64,000 bases of DNA from Corallium rubrum (GCA_964035015.1 CAXIUP010000095.1:18501-82500), one strand, 5' to 3'; counted from the stretch's first letter, positions 29,271 to 41,588 are shown. The notes: generated from the letters alone by a model not told the origin. Made by a program: numbers and translations.

Positions 29271-31532
29271 GTAAGTGTAAGTGTAAGTGTAAGTGTAAGT
29301 GTAAGTGTAAGTGTAAGTGTAAGTGTAAGTGTAAGTGTAAGTGTAAGTGTAAGTGTAAGTGTAAGTGTAAGTGTAAGTGTAAGTGTAAGTGTAAGTGTAA
29401 GTGTAAGTGTAAGTGTAAGTGTAAGTGTAAGTGTAAGTGTAAGTGTAAGTGTAAGTGTAAGTGTAAGTGTAAGTGTAAGTGTAAGTGTAAGTGTAAGTGT
29501 AAGTGTAAGTGTAAGTGTAAGTGTAAGTGTAAGTGTAAGTGTAAGTGTAAGTGTAAGTGTAAGTGTAAGTGTAAGTGTAAGTGTAAGTGTAAGTGTAAGT
29601 GTAAGTGTAAGTGTAAGTGTAAGTGTAAGTGTAAGTGTAAGTGTAAGTGTAAGTGTAAGTGTAAGTGTAAGTGTAAGTGTAAGTGTAAGTGTAAGTGTAA
29701 GTGTAAGTGTAAGTGTAAGTGTAAGTGTAAGTGTAAGTGTAAGTGTAAGTGTAAGTGTAAGTGTAAGTGTAAGTGTAAGTGTAAGTGTAAGTGTAAGTGT
29801 AAGTGTAAGTGTAAGTGTAAGTGTAAGTGTAAGTGTAAGTGTAAGTGTAAGTGTAAGTGTAAGTGTAAGTGTAAGTGTAAGTGTAAGTGTAAGTGTAAGT
29901 GTAAGTGTAAGTGTAAGTGTAAGTGTAAGTGTAAGTGTAAGTGTAAGTGTAAGTGTAAGTGTAAGTGTAAGTGTAAGTGTAAGTGTAAGTGTAAGTGTAA
30001 GTGTAAGTGTAAGTGTAAGTGTAAGTGTAAGTGTAAGTGTAAGTGTAAGTGTAAGTGTAAGTGTAAGTGTAAGTGTAAGTGTAAGTGTAAGTGTAAGTGT
30101 AAGTGTAAGTGTAAGTGTAAGTGTAAGTGTAAGTGTAAGTGTAAGTGTAAGTGTAAGTGTAAGTGTAAGTGTAAGTGTAAGTGTAAGTGTAAGTGTAAGT
30201 GTAAGTGTAAGTGTAAGTGTAAGTGTAAGTGTAAGTGTAAGTGTAAGTGTAAGTGTAAGTGTAAGTGTAAGTGTAAGTGTAAGTGTAAGTGTAAGTGTAA
30301 GTGTAAGTGTAAGTGTAAGTGTAAGTGTAAGTGTAAGTGTAAGTGTAAGTGTAAGTGTAAGTGTAAGTGTAAGTGTAAGTGTAAGTGTAAGTGTAAGTGT
30401 AAGTGTAAGTGTAAGTGTAAGTGTAAGTGTAAGTGTAAGTGTAAGTGTAAGTGTAAGTGTAAGTGTAAGTGTAAGTGTAAGTGTAAGTGTAAGTGTAAGT
30501 GTAAGTGTAAGTGTAAGTGTAAGTGTAAGTGTAAGTGTAAGTGTAAGTGTAAGTGTAAGTGTAAGTGTAAGTGTAAGTGTAAGTGTAAGTGTAAGTGTAA
30601 GTGTAAGTGTAAGTGTAAGTGTAAGTGTAAGTGTAAGTGTAAGTGTAAGTGTAAGTGTAAGTGTAAGTGTAAGTGTAAGTGTAAGTGTAAGTGTAAGTGT
30701 AAGTGTAAGTGTAAGTGTAAGTGTAAGTGTAAGTGTAAGTGTAAGTGTAAGTGTAAGTGTAAGTGTAAGTGTAAGTGTAAGTGTAAGTGTAAGTGTAAGT
30801 GTAAGTGTAAGTGTAAGTGTAAGTGTAAGTGTAAGTGTAAGTGTAAGTGTAAGTGTAAGTGTAAGTGTAAGTGTAAGTGTAAGTGTAAGTGTAAGTGTAA
30901 GTGTAAGTGTAAGTGTAAGTGTAAGTGTAAGTGTAAGTGTAAGTGTAAGTGTAAGTGTAAGTGTAAGTGTAAGTGTAAGTGTAAGTGTAAGTGTAAGTGT
31001 AAGTGTAAGTGTAAGTGTAAGTGTAAGTGTAAGTGTAAGTGTAAGTGTAAGTGTAAGTGTAAGTGTAAGTGTAAGTGTAAGTGTAAGTGTAAGTGTAAGT
31101 GTAAGTGTAAGTGTAAGTGTAAGTGTAAGTGTAAGTGTAAGTGTAAGTGTAAGTGTAAGTGTAAGTGTAAGTGTAAGTGTAAGTGTAAGTGTAAGTGTAA
31201 GTGTAAGTGTAAGTGTAAGTGTAAGTGTAAGTGTAAGTGTAAGTGTAAGTGTAAGTGTAAGTGTAAGTGTAAGTGTAAGTGTAAGTGTAAGTGTAAGTGT
31301 AAGTGTAAGTGTAAGTGTAAGTGTAAGTGTAAGTGTAAGTGTAAGTGTAAGTGTAAGTGTAAGTGTAAGTGTAAGTGTAAGTGTAAGTGTAAGTGTAAGT
31401 GTAAGTGTAAGTGTAAGTGTAAGTGTAAGTGTAAGTGTAAGTGTAAGTGTAAGTGTAAGTGTAAGTGTAAGTGTAAGTGTAAGTGTAAGTGTAAGTGTAA
31501 ATGTAAGTGTAAGTGTAAGTGTAAGTGTAAGT
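29271..31532 (+). repeat. (GTAAGT)377 array, identical to the consensus 5' splice site
   Basis: A 2,262-bp run of 377 hexamers with a single visible variant (GTAAAT at 31497-31502). The plus-strand unit is the metazoan donor consensus that pairs with U1 snRNA. In related repeat units (35840, 43735) the sequence after GAGTCTGCGGAGAA continues without an array, so this is a local expansion. Long open frames reading Ser-Val or Thr-Tyr repeats are artefacts. Confidence 0.97.
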
Positions 31533-31544
31533 TATATAATATAT

Positions 31545-31845
31545 AATATCAAGATACTTGCCAGCGACATTACTGACCAATAACTATGTCTGTGAACACA
31601 CAGAACACATCCGTGACGGGTAATCAGACATCAGGAAAGCAAAGAAAGAAAGTATTATTTCCACACATGTACAGCGTTCAATATGTCAAGTCTCTTCACC
31701 TTATTCGACAGCTCCTTATGTTCACTCAATGAACAGCGATTGTAAGCGTATATAATAATATCAGGATACTTGTCAGCGTCATCACTGCCCAATAAGTATG
31801 TCTGTGAACACACAAAACACATCCGAGACGGGAAAGGGCACACAT
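31545..31845 (+). repeat. Direct repeat pair
   Basis: About 31545-31625 and 31747-31845 share ATCAAGATACTTG/ATCAGGATACTTG, GTCTGTGAACACACA and AACACATCCG. No gene in 31533-32190; a hairpin with AGGCCTTTATTT lies at 32088-32175. Confidence 0.65.
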
Positions 31846-32199
31846 TCAGTCGAAATCCGACATAATAAATGATTAAAATGAATGAATTGGTCAGAGAAAC
31901 GTACACGATAAACAGATTCGAGAAATGGCGATGACCTTGTCACGGTGTGCACCTTGACGGTGCACCTTTGCGTTTGGGAAAGTTGTTTATCTGAATGAAC
32001 CAATCAAAATACTTCAATTAATCAGCCAATTAGAGCTCCCGTCCATGAGATGGACGGAGAACCCAGTTTTATTAAGAGTTTCCTCAGGCCTTTATTTTTC
32101 TCGCCTTCTCGCTCGCCCGCACCTCTGCCCGCGCTGCCGGGTTTAGCGGAAGGTGGGAACAAATAAAGGCCTGACATTCAGGTTAAATTTAACTCAATC

Positions 32200-32366
32200 A
32201 ATAGACCTTTCCGCACGAAGTGGGTAGATAACGCGTTGAGAGATTTGACTGGCTCTCCCAAAACTTCGGACATCCAAAACTTCGGACAAACATTGGACAT
32301 TAGCCAATCAGATTTGTCAAAAAGAAAGATCACGTGATCCATTCACTTCATGCGGAAAGGTCTATT
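32200..32366. mobile_element. MITE with AATAGACCTTTCCGCA ends
   Basis: TIR AATAGACCTTTCCGCACGAAG at left and its near complement at 32344-32366; 167 bp, no ORF. Confidence 0.75.
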
Positions 32367-32654
32367 AAATGCGACTGTAGTTCGACGGATGAAAGAAAGA
32401 ATTAAATTCCACTGAAGAGTTAAATTCGTCTGAGACGTTGTGTCCGTCACGGTGAGATGGATACAACGTCTGAAATGCGTGTTGGTTTCAGACGTCGCTG
32501 TATCGTCGCATCGAGTTAAATGCATAAATTATGATAACATATTTTCGGGATTTTCCTTGCTCCTCAATGAATTAAATTCGTCGCATCAAACGAATTCGAG
32601 TTCACGTCGACTGGTCAACGGAGCTAACTATGAATTAAATTCGTCTAAATTACC

Positions 32655-33075
32655 AAACTGTACTACTCGCTATACTATTCTGCAAAAACACAATTTTACA
32701 TCCAAAGCAGAGTTGTGTATTTGATGCAAAATTTTCCATCATTCAAGGACAGCTTATTCACAACTTGCATGTATCCACCAAAGACGGGAGTATTTCAATG
32801 CTGTTGTCAGTACAATACTTTTACAAGAGAGCATTGCTTAACTCATTCCTGTCCGGGGACTTCCCCAGAGGTGAATAAAATCGTCTGGCGTTAGCCGGAA
32901 TAAAATACTAAAGACCAATTCGGACAAGAAAGAGTTAAAGAGATAATTTATAACTCATTCCTGTCCGGGGGCTTCCCCAGAGGTGAATAAAATCGTCTGG
33001 CGTTAGCCGGAATAAAATACTAAAGACCAATTCGGACAAGAAAGAGTTAAATTTAAAGAGCAACATTCGTGTTGG
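32655..33075 (+). repeat. Repeat paralogous to 59115-59340, carrying two MITEs
   Basis: Shares TACTATTCTGCAAAAACACA and GAGAGCATTGCTTA with 59124-59310. The 59.3-kb copy lacks the 213-bp insert at 32838-33050 and so shows the empty site. Confidence 0.8.
32838..33050. mobile_element. Tandem pair of 100-bp MITEs with TTAACTC ends
   Basis: Units 32838-32938 and 32951-33050 are nearly identical and palindromic: TTAACTCATTCCTGTCCGGG at one end and CGGACAAGAAAGAGTTAA at the other. The TTAA at both ends suits a piggyBac/Kolobok-type target. They contain the CGTCTGGCGTTAGCC segment that also occurs, reversed, in the TTTGC-family flanks. Confidence 0.8.
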
Positions 33076-33501
33076 ATATTAGATGATTCCAAGTAAGTTA
33101 TCGTCTCACGATGGATTTTAGTTCGCTCCGAAGGCATAATCCGTAATTAACAGTCGGTAAGTCAGTTGTCTTTTCACCCTGTATTCTCACTGGTTCCGAA
33201 GACAATCTACTCACTCACGATGGCATAGTATCCACTGCTTCGCGGTTGATACAAAAACAGAAAAGACACACAGCGGTAGAGGAAGTCAGAGCTAGGTAGT
33301 CTAAATTCTAATAAGGCCATCTCCACACTAATCTCTTTTCAAATGAAAACGGAGACTTCGTATCGAAAACGTATCAAAAGTTTTCTGTCCACACTATCGT
33401 TTTCGAATCGTTTTCGCCGTTTAGTAAAACGCTAAAAAGATCTACAGGGGTATGAAGGAATAGTTCTGGGTGACTGAAACCAAGGTAACATAATCGTGAC
33501 A

Positions 33502-34112
33502 CAGAGGCCGCGGAACCAGGGGGGTACTGGGGGCAGATGCCCCCCCTTTTTTCAAAATTGAAAAAAGTGCCCTTTTTCTGAAATAAAAATGCCCTCTTTA
33601 TAAATGTGGCGGTTAAGGTTTCCTGCGGCATATTGCTTATACTGGGAAGAATTACAGTCGTTGGCATCTTAAGCGTGTACACTGCCCGTCAAAACATGTT
33701 TTATGTCAAAGTCAAAGTTAAATGTTTACCTTGGGAACATATCAGGTTTTCATTCGAACCAATACATTGTCACATGAATGTGCCCTTAGCAAGTCACGTC
33801 TCGCCAATCCCACAGTGTTGATTTCAAAACGGTTAACTTTGGCTTAAATTTAGGACATGTTTTGATGGGCGGTGTACACGCTTAGGTGCCAACGACTGTA
33901 ATGTACCCATTTCGTAGAAGTATGACTGCTATTTGCTGTAGAAAAGAGTGACTGTGCCGTTGCCCAAGGGGATGATATAATATATGCCGCTGGTGATCAA
34001 ATGGAAGTTACAACTGTACAACGTTTTAAATTATACAATTATTTTGAAAATAACCAAGGTGCCCCTTTTTTACAGTGCCGCCACCACTTTTCAGGTGCTT
34101 CCGCGGCCTCTG
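33502..34112. mobile_element. Non-autonomous hAT-type element with 8-bp target duplication
   Basis: TIR CAGAGGCCGCGGAA at both ends; 8-bp direct repeat TCGTGACA (33494-33501 and 34113-34120). Length 611 bp, no transposase. Inserted in the middle of the outer MITE. Confidence 0.9.
33655..33898. mobile_element. TA-flanked MITE (mariner-like) nested inside the hAT element
   Basis: Ends CAGTCGTTGGCA with flanking TA on both sides; arms share AAGCGTGTACAC and TCAAAACATG over about 50 bp. No ORF of note. Confidence 0.75.
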
Positions 34113-34339
34113 TCGTGACATCATAGGTTTCCAAAAACTTCGTTTTTGCCGTCCACACTGGTGCAGAAAAACGGCGTGTTTGAATATCTCCAATCTGAAA
34201 AGCGTTTTCGAAACGCTCTGCTTTCGGTCAACGAAGACGCCGAATTAGTCAGTAGACGAAAGGCCTAACAGTATCAAAAAGTCCCCGTTTTCGTTTGAAA
34301 AAGGAATAGTATGGCCTAAGCCTTTTGGTTTCTATTTTA

Positions 34340-35605
34340 GACTTCCTCGCCACTTTTAATTAAATTTTAATTATATACTAGCTTTTCTTGTGGCAAAAAT
34401 TATCATTAAACACTAAACATATTATTCGGGCCTAACACAGTAGCATGAATAATAAAATATTCAAAAACCAAACTGTAACTTGTCGTAGGTACTTGTCGAG
34501 CCAAATTCGCGACATTTGGTTAAAAATAGCAAGGAAAGCTGCGTAGCTGCGTTTCAGCACAATAGAGTTTCGCTTTCTCATTCAAATGAGTAACAAATTA
34601 CAAGAATATATTATCGTGAAATCAAATGGTATTCCAAGAAGACAGTTTTCTAATTTTCTGTTTGCAAACAGATATATATTTCATTATTTCATTTTTACCG
34701 TCATTGCAAAGCAATGTAATGTACGCTATGTAATGTTCAATCATAAACACAAAGAACAATACATATACGACACTGGCTTGAGCTCATATTCAGAATGGTA
34801 AATAACAAAACCAAACAGGTGCAGATTCGTTTACGTTAGTTTAATTAAAACTGCGTCACAGCGTCCTTCAAGATATGAGATGTTGTTTGCTTGGCTTTGC
34901 CTTGCTTTGCTGTGCCTTGCTTTGTTGTGCCTTGCTTTGTTGTGCCTTGCCTTGCTTTGCTGTGCTATTTTTCTTCGCTTCGCTTTACTGTGCTTTATTA
35001 CTGTGCTTTACTACTTTGCTGTGCTGTGCTTCGCTTCGCTTTACTGTGCTTCATTACTTTGCTGTGCTGTGCTTCGCTTCGCTTCGCTTCCCTTTGCTTT
35101 GCTTCGCTGTGCCTTGCCTTGCTGTGCTTTTCTATGCTTTGCCGTGTTTTTCTTTCCTTCCCTTCGCTTCGCTTCGCTGTACTTGACTTTGCTTTGCTGC
35201 GCTTCGCTTCGCTTCGCTGTGCTTTACTTCGCTGTGCTTTACTTTGCTTTGCTGTACTTTGCTTCGCTGTACGTTGCTTTGCTTTGCTTTCCTTTCCTTT
35301 GCTGTGCTTTGCTTTGCTTTGCAGTGTTTCGCTGTGCTGTGCTTTGCAAAAATTTGCTTTGCTGTGTTGTGCTTTGGATTCCTTTGTTTTGTTTTGTTTT
35401 GTTTTGCTTTGCTCTGCTTTACCATACGCAGTACAGACGCAACAATTTTCACATCATGGTCAAAAGCAACTTTGCCAGAACTGGCCATTCCTTTTATACT
35501 TAGAAATAATCTTAGATAACCACATTCAAAATTATTTATCTCTATTAGTGACAGTCACCACATTAACCTTTCAAATCGCCTTGTTATTGTGGGACAACTT
35601 GATCT

Positions 35606-35638
<33 letters not shown>

Positions 35639-36440
35639 TGTCAAGGGGAGACGACTCGGAAAGCTATGCGTGAAAGACTAATGTCTCGATATTACTTCGT
35701 CTAAGTTTAACACAAATTATCTACTTACATTCTGGGAAACACAGATCTCATAGAAGCTGTTCCGTCCGGAGTGGACAAAATGTCAAAATCTAATGCTGTT
35801 CCGATGAATCGTGTTAAGTTCAGCTCACCAGAGTCTGCGGAGAAACTTCAGTATGTATATCTCAATAACTATCATCCAAATGCTCAAATACAGAACCTGC
35901 GTCCTTGACGAGCAGAAGAAACTGATAAGATACTGTGTCGTGTGTCGAGCATACGTAACAAAAACTGACCAATAGCTGCATGTTATTACAATAATATCAC
36001 GGCCACCTCGGTTTTCATTGTCTCCACACGCACATTTAATATCGAAATAACCCGATGCATAAAGATGAGGTACGATTATAGTAACTAATCATACCTAATG
36101 TTTATGCACGAGGTAGCCGACTCATGTAATGTGTAAGGTTTTACCTTTGGTTCAAGGTTACTATAAAAGAAGCTTTGTTGATTGAAGCCATCACACATTC
36201 AATGACAGTATTTGAGTATACACTAGTTGACACAGCTGAGCTGAGTGAATCGAAGAAGGAAAGATATTAAGACAACACGCAAACACGTGTTACGACAGTT
36301 ACGTTTAATCGGAATCTGGCTGCGCTGGTACTGGAACCGATTGGCGGACCTTTAGTTTTTCTTGAACGAGTTCTGCTTACTGGATTGCATTTCAAATAAA
36401 GATAGTTACCATAAAAAGTTGCCAGCCTTTACACACACGA
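34340..36440 (+). repeat. Large repeat unit A (TTTGC family)
   Basis: Collinear with 39880-41350 and 42455-44345. It lacks the 850-bp MITE present in those copies and so shows the empty site near 34410 (TTAAACACTAAAC). Contains a TTTGC-type tract at 34885-35420. A short conserved frame starting MSNKLQEYIIVKSNG (34586-34801; also 40060 and 42629) is shared by all copies but is likely just repeat conservation. Confidence 0.85.
34885..35420 (+). repeat. TTTGC-type pentanucleotide tract
   Basis: Degenerate TTTGC/TGTGC/TTCGC units; all forward frames stay open. Not coding. Confidence 0.9.
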
Positions 36441-36598
36441 CACATGGCCACGTTTGGATGTCGATTTTATCGTGTAAGACATCACCAGCTACCTCACAAG
36501 TGAGACGAGAATGTATATTATTAAAGGTGTAAGCACGGGTGTAAGCTTATATAGGTGTAGTGTGTCGAATGTCTAAACGACTTACGTTGATCGGTCTA

Positions 36599-36893
36599 GT
36601 ATGTCGACACGTCGACAGGTTGGAAGATGTTCACTACGATGTCGACACGTCGACAGGTTGGAAAATGTTCATTACGATGTCGACAGGTCGACAGGTTGGA
36701 AGATGTTCACTACGATGTCGACACGTCGACAGGTTGGAAGATGTTCACTACCATGTCGACACGTCGACAGGTTCGAAGATGTTCACTATGATGTCGACAC
36801 GTCGACAGGTTCGAAGATATTCACTACAATGTCGACACGTCGACAGGTTCGAAGATGTTCACTACGATGTCGACACGTCGACAGGTTCGAAAC
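36599..36893 (+). repeat. 38-bp minisatellite with GTCGACACGTCGAC core
   Basis: About eight units of 38 bp, each with GTCGACACGTCGAC (self-complementary), AGGTTGGAAGATGTTCACTA, and variants TTGGAAG/TTCGAAG. Because 38 is not a multiple of 3 and the unit lacks stops, frames rotate and stay open. Confidence 0.95.
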
Positions 36894-36899
36894 TTGGAC

Positions 36900-38160
36900 T
36901 GCTTGCAAGAGTTTATAGACATATACTATACATCGGATACTATTCTTGTAGCAATAGTTACGATATCAACAAAGTAACAAATCCAACAGACGGAGAAACC
37001 GCCGAAATATAATAAATAGTAATGTATAAGAATTCACGCAAATGAAAACAAACAAATATCCAATTTCATCATAATTTTATTAAACATTATTAAACTACGT
37101 TGTTGACATATACATAAAAGTTTAGAAGCATAAACTAGTGTAGAATCAGATTTAATGAAAGATATTAGAACAATAAATAAGCAAGAGAAGACAAACCATA
37201 ACAATAGACGAACGTTCTCGGCGCTCTCGCACGGCTTTGATATATCCGCAGAATCGCAGCTTGATATTCCCTCCACTTCGTACGGCTTTCCTTCAGGGCT
37301 ACACGCACAGCTTTCCAGATAGTAAACCACGGCAGACTTGAAGGAACATCTTATGTTTTTGGCTCATCCTAGTTCTAGAGAAAGAGTCCGTAGATATAGA
37401 AGCTATAGAGCGGTATAGTATTTATACCTGACAATGTGTACAAAATACAATGTATTAAGATCAGAAATTTGTCATTCGCGACGTATAACCGCCTGAAGGG
37501 TATAACTTTAGTTTATATGATCAGAAAAATTAAAAATCAAACGCACGTACCTGTTCTCATGATAGAGAAAAGTAGACATCCCACAAAATACTAGTCAGTA
37601 TTAATTAAAGTGAACGAGCAATCTAGGCGTTCCGGAATCTACGTCATAAATGTGCTGGTTCCCATGCCTTTTGAAAACTCGGCCGTGAACCGAAATGGCG
37701 GCGATTTTCGACATTTCAACAGGGCATAGAAAATCGAGAATTCATCCAAATCAAAAAAATTTTGGACTGAGGTACTCAACAAACCACAGTAATTTGATTT
37801 TTTAAAAAAAAACTATTTGCGGTTAGGGGCACTTTAAGGTTGTCTGCTTACTGTGCTCACTTTGACCTTTTAGAAATGTTACTGCAGTCATGTCAGTCAT
37901 TGTTGTAGCCTTTTTAAATATCAAATTACAATAATATTATCGTGAAATCAAATGATATTCCAAGAAGACCAATTCTCTATAAACTAATCGGAAACATACA
38001 TATTTCATCTTTAGTGTCATTGCAAAGCAAAATAAAATAGTCTATAGTATCATTGTTGGAAATATCGCTATGTAATGTTCAATCATAAACACAAAGAACA
38101 AAACGTACACTAGACTCAGGAAACTTGAGTAGATGAGTTCAGAATAATAAATGACAAAAC
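36900..38160. other. Intergenic, no supported gene
   Basis: Only weak frames. A 98-codon minus-strand frame (37034-37330) has a hydrophobic segment but no recognisable motif. ATGGCGGCGATTTTCGACAT at about 37700 could be a first exon but stops after 36 codons. Confidence 0.4.
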
Positions 38161-38800
38161 CACTCAAGGTTCGGATTTCTTTGCACGTATTTAATTAAAA
38201 CTGCGTCACAGCGTGCTTGAAGATATGTTGTTTGCTTTACTTTACATTGCTGTCCTTTGCCTTGCTGTGCTTTCCTTTGCTTTGCTTTGCTTCGCTTTGC
38301 TGTGCCGTCCTCTGCTTTGCTTTTCTTTGCTGTGCTTTGCTTGAAGTTTGCTGTGCTTTGCTTTGCCTTGTTTCGCTTCGCTGGGCTGTGCTTCGCTTTG
38401 GCTTGTTTGCTTAATACCAAACAGAATACAGACGAAATACGAATACAAACAATTTTCAGTTCAGTGGTCAAAAGTGGCAGAACTGTCCATTGCCTTCATA
38501 CTTAGAAATAATCTTAGATAATAACCACATTCAAAATTATTTATCTCTATCAGTGACAGTCACCACATTAACCTTTTCAATCGCTTTGTTATTGTGAGAC
38601 AACTTGATCTTTTTACTCTGTCAAACGCCAGACGATTTTAGTCCTCAAGGGAAGACGTCTTGGAAAGCTATGCATGAAAAACTATGTCTCGGTATTATTT
38701 CGTCTGAGTATAACACAAATTATCTGCTTACATTCTGGGAAACACAGATCTCACAGAGCTGTTCCGTCCGGAGTGGACAAAATGTCAACTGATGTCGAAT
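38160..38800 (+). repeat. TTTGC-family repeat unit (copy D)
   Basis: Starts with AACTGCGTCACAGCGTGCTT, has a short TTTGC tract (38225-38405) and the shared flank ending TTCCGTCCGGAGTGGACAAA. Confidence 0.85.
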
Positions 38801-39023
38801 GTCTCCACTCTGGAGAGCGTTTTCGAAACGCTCCATTTTCGGTCACCAAAGACGCCGGATTAGTGTGGACGAAAGGCCTATAACCATATCAAAAACTAAA
38901 GTCTCTGTTTTCGCTTGAAAACGGAATAGTAATAATTATTAAGCCTTTGGTTTCCTCGCCACATTTAATTAAATTTTAATTACGTACCAGCTTTTCTTAT
39001 GGCAAAAATTAGCATTAAACACT

Positions 39024-39873
39024 ACGGTGAGGCGGTTTTTATAAAAAACCGAAAACCGAAAACCGCCGAAAAAACCCGGAAAAACCGAGTGAACCGATTT
39101 TTTTAAAACGCGTTCGAAACCATAGTTAAAAAAACATGCATGACGCTACTCGCGCAAGATTTGAGTTTCAAAAACAATTGTATTGATTATAACATCCTAA
39201 CTACAAATTACAAAGAAACATGCAGTATATAAGATAAATTTTACATTCAGGAGAATCGTCCAGTTTTTCGGCTTTCTTGAAGAAATGCCAAACGGCACTT
39301 TGGCAGAGAAATGTTACAAGTAACCAACAGTTTCGGACAGCGTAACAAAGTATTCCAAGTTCCAACGAACGGTTACTTAAAAAGGCAAAGCTGAAAGAGC
39401 ACGAGTCAGAAAATATATGCGATATAACATTGAAAGCGAAAATTGGTTAATTATTCATGTTACGCTCCAACTGTTTATGAGTCATACACCAATTTTACTT
39501 TAGACCTGTCTTCGCAGAGGTCCGCCTTCATTTGAACCAATCAAAATTCATCTTCGTTTGATCCGCTTATGCGTTCAAGCTCGTGCGAATCTGAATCGAA
39601 GCCTCTCCGTAATTTCCGTCCTCATATCGGAGATCATACCTGGCGATAAACGTACGGTATTTCGAAGACGCAAATCTCTTCAATCGTTTTCCCGTCAATA
39701 TTCCGTGTGTAAACGCAACAAAAACCCGTGTAGGTATGGTTCGATTTTATTGAAATACCGATTTTTCTTTCGATTTTACGATTTTTTCGGTTTTTCTCCA
39801 AAAGCAACATCGGTTAAATCGGCATTCAAAAAACATCGGGTTTTTTCGGTTTATCGATTAACCGCCTCACCCT
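39024..39873. mobile_element. Non-autonomous transposon with GGTGAGGCGGTT ends (copy 1)
   Basis: 850 bp; ends ACGGTGAGGCGGTTT and AACCGCCTCACCCT; flanked by ATTAAACACT on both sides, a 10-bp target duplication. Empty site at about 34404-34420. Internal frames do not match a transposase. Confidence 0.85.
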
Positions 39874-41588
39874 ATTAAACACTAAACATATTATTATTCG
39901 GGCCTAACAGTAGCATGAATAATAAAATATTCAAAAACCAAACTGTAACTTGTCGTAAGTACTTGGCGAGGCAAATTCGCAACATTGTCATTTGGTTAAA
40001 AACCAGCAAGGAAAGCTGCGTAGCTGCGTTTCAGCACGATGGAGTTTCGCATACTCATTCAAATGAGTAACAAATTACAAGAATATATTATCGTGAAATC
40101 AAATGGTATTCCAAGAAGACAGTTTTCTAATTTTCTGTTTGCAAACAGATATATATTTCATTATTTCATCTTTACCGTCATTGCAAAGCAATGTAATGTA
40201 CGCTATGTAATGTTCAATCATAAACACAAAGAACAATACATATACGACACTGGCTTGAGCTCATATTCAGAATGGTAAATAACAAAACCAAACAGGTGCA
40301 GATTCGTTTACGTTAGTTTAATTAAAACTGCGTCACAGCGTCCTTCAAGATATGAGATGTTGTTTGCTTGGCTTTGCCTTGCTTTGCTGTGCCTTGCTTT
40401 GTTGTGCACAACAGTGCCTTGCTTTGCTGTGCTGTTTTTCTTCGCTTCGCTTTACTGTGCTTTATTACTGTGCTTTACTACTTTGCTGTGCTGTGCTTCG
40501 CTTCGCTTCCCTTCGCTTCCCTTCGCTTCCCTTTGCTTTGCTTCGCTGTGCCTTGCCTTGCTGTGCTTTGCTGTATTTTTCTTTCCTTCGTTTCGCTGTG
40601 CTTTACTTTGCTTTGCTGTACTTTGCTTCGCTGTACGTTGCTTTGCTTTGCTGTGCCTTGCTTTGTTGTGCCTTGCTTTGCTGTGCTGTTTTTCTTCGCT
40701 TCGCTTTACTGTGCTTTATTACTGTGCTTTACTACTTTGCTGTGCTTCGCTTCGCTTCCCTTTGCTTTGCTTCGCTGTGCCTTGTCTTGCTGTGCTTTGC
40801 TGTGTTTTTCTTTCCTTCGTTTCGCTGTGCTTTACTTTGCTTTGCTGTACTTTGCTTCGCTGTGCGTTGCTTTCCTTTGCTGTGCTTTGCTTTGCAGTGT
40901 TTCGCTGTGCTGTGCTGTGCTTTGCAAAAATTTGCTTTGCTGTGTTGTGCTTTGGTTTCCTTTGTTTTGCGTTGCTCTGCTTTACCATACGCAGTACAGA
41001 CGCAACAATTTTCACATCAGTGGTCAAAAGCAGCTTTGCCAGAACTGTCCATTCCTTTTATACTTAGAAATAATCTTAGATAATAACCACATTCAAAATT
41101 ATTTATCTCTATCAGTGACAGTGACCACATTAACCTTTTCAATCGCTTTGTTATTGTGGGACAACTTGATCTTTTTACTCTGTCTAACGGCAGACGATTT
41201 TACTCGTCAAGGGAGGACGTCTCGAAAAGCTATGCATGAAAGACTAATATGTCTCGGTATTATTTCGTCTGAGTATAACACAAATTATCTGCTTACATTC
41301 TGGGAAACACAGATCTCACAGAGCTGTTCCGTCCGGAGTGGACAAAATGTCAACTGATGTCGAATGTCTCCACTCTGGAGAGCGTTTTCGAAACGCTCCA
41401 TTTTCGGTCACCGAAGACGCCGGATTAGTGTGGACGAAAGGCCTATAACCATATCAAAAACTAAAGTCTCTGTTTTCGCTTGAAAACGGAATAGTAATAA
41501 TTATTAAGCCTTTGGTTTCCTCGCCACATTTAATTAAATTTTAATTACGTACCTGCTTTTCTTATGGCAAAAATTAGCATTAAACACT

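Larger units (their letters stand above)
33314..34317. mobile_element. Outer MITE (AGGCCAT ends), host of a nested hAT element
   Basis: About 45-bp imperfect TIRs: AGGCCATCTCCACACTAATC followed by AATGAAAACGGAGAC at left, and the complement of AGGCCATACTATTCC followed by AACGAAAACGGGGAC at right. Partial relatives at 38800-38935 and 41360-41515. Confidence 0.7.

Noticed and set aside
29271-31532. Telomeric or interstitial telomere repeat
   Set aside because: The unit GTAAGT (ACTTAC) does not match TTAGGG or known telomere variants.
29196-31583. 795- and 776-codon frames of Ser-Val or Thr-Tyr repeats
   Set aside because: They are translations of the GTAAGT array; no start context or flanking coding sequence supports a protein.
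36599-36893. CRISPR array
   Set aside because: Units are directly adjacent with no unique spacers, and the context is an animal genome.
36560-37012. 150-codon frame over the 38-bp minisatellite
   Set aside because: Unit length is not a multiple of three; the frame rotates and is open only because the unit lacks stops.
39558-39878. 106-codon frame inside the 850-bp transposon (also 42133-42453)
   Set aside because: Within a non-autonomous element, no transposase motifs, ends in the TIR; conservation follows from the tandem duplication.
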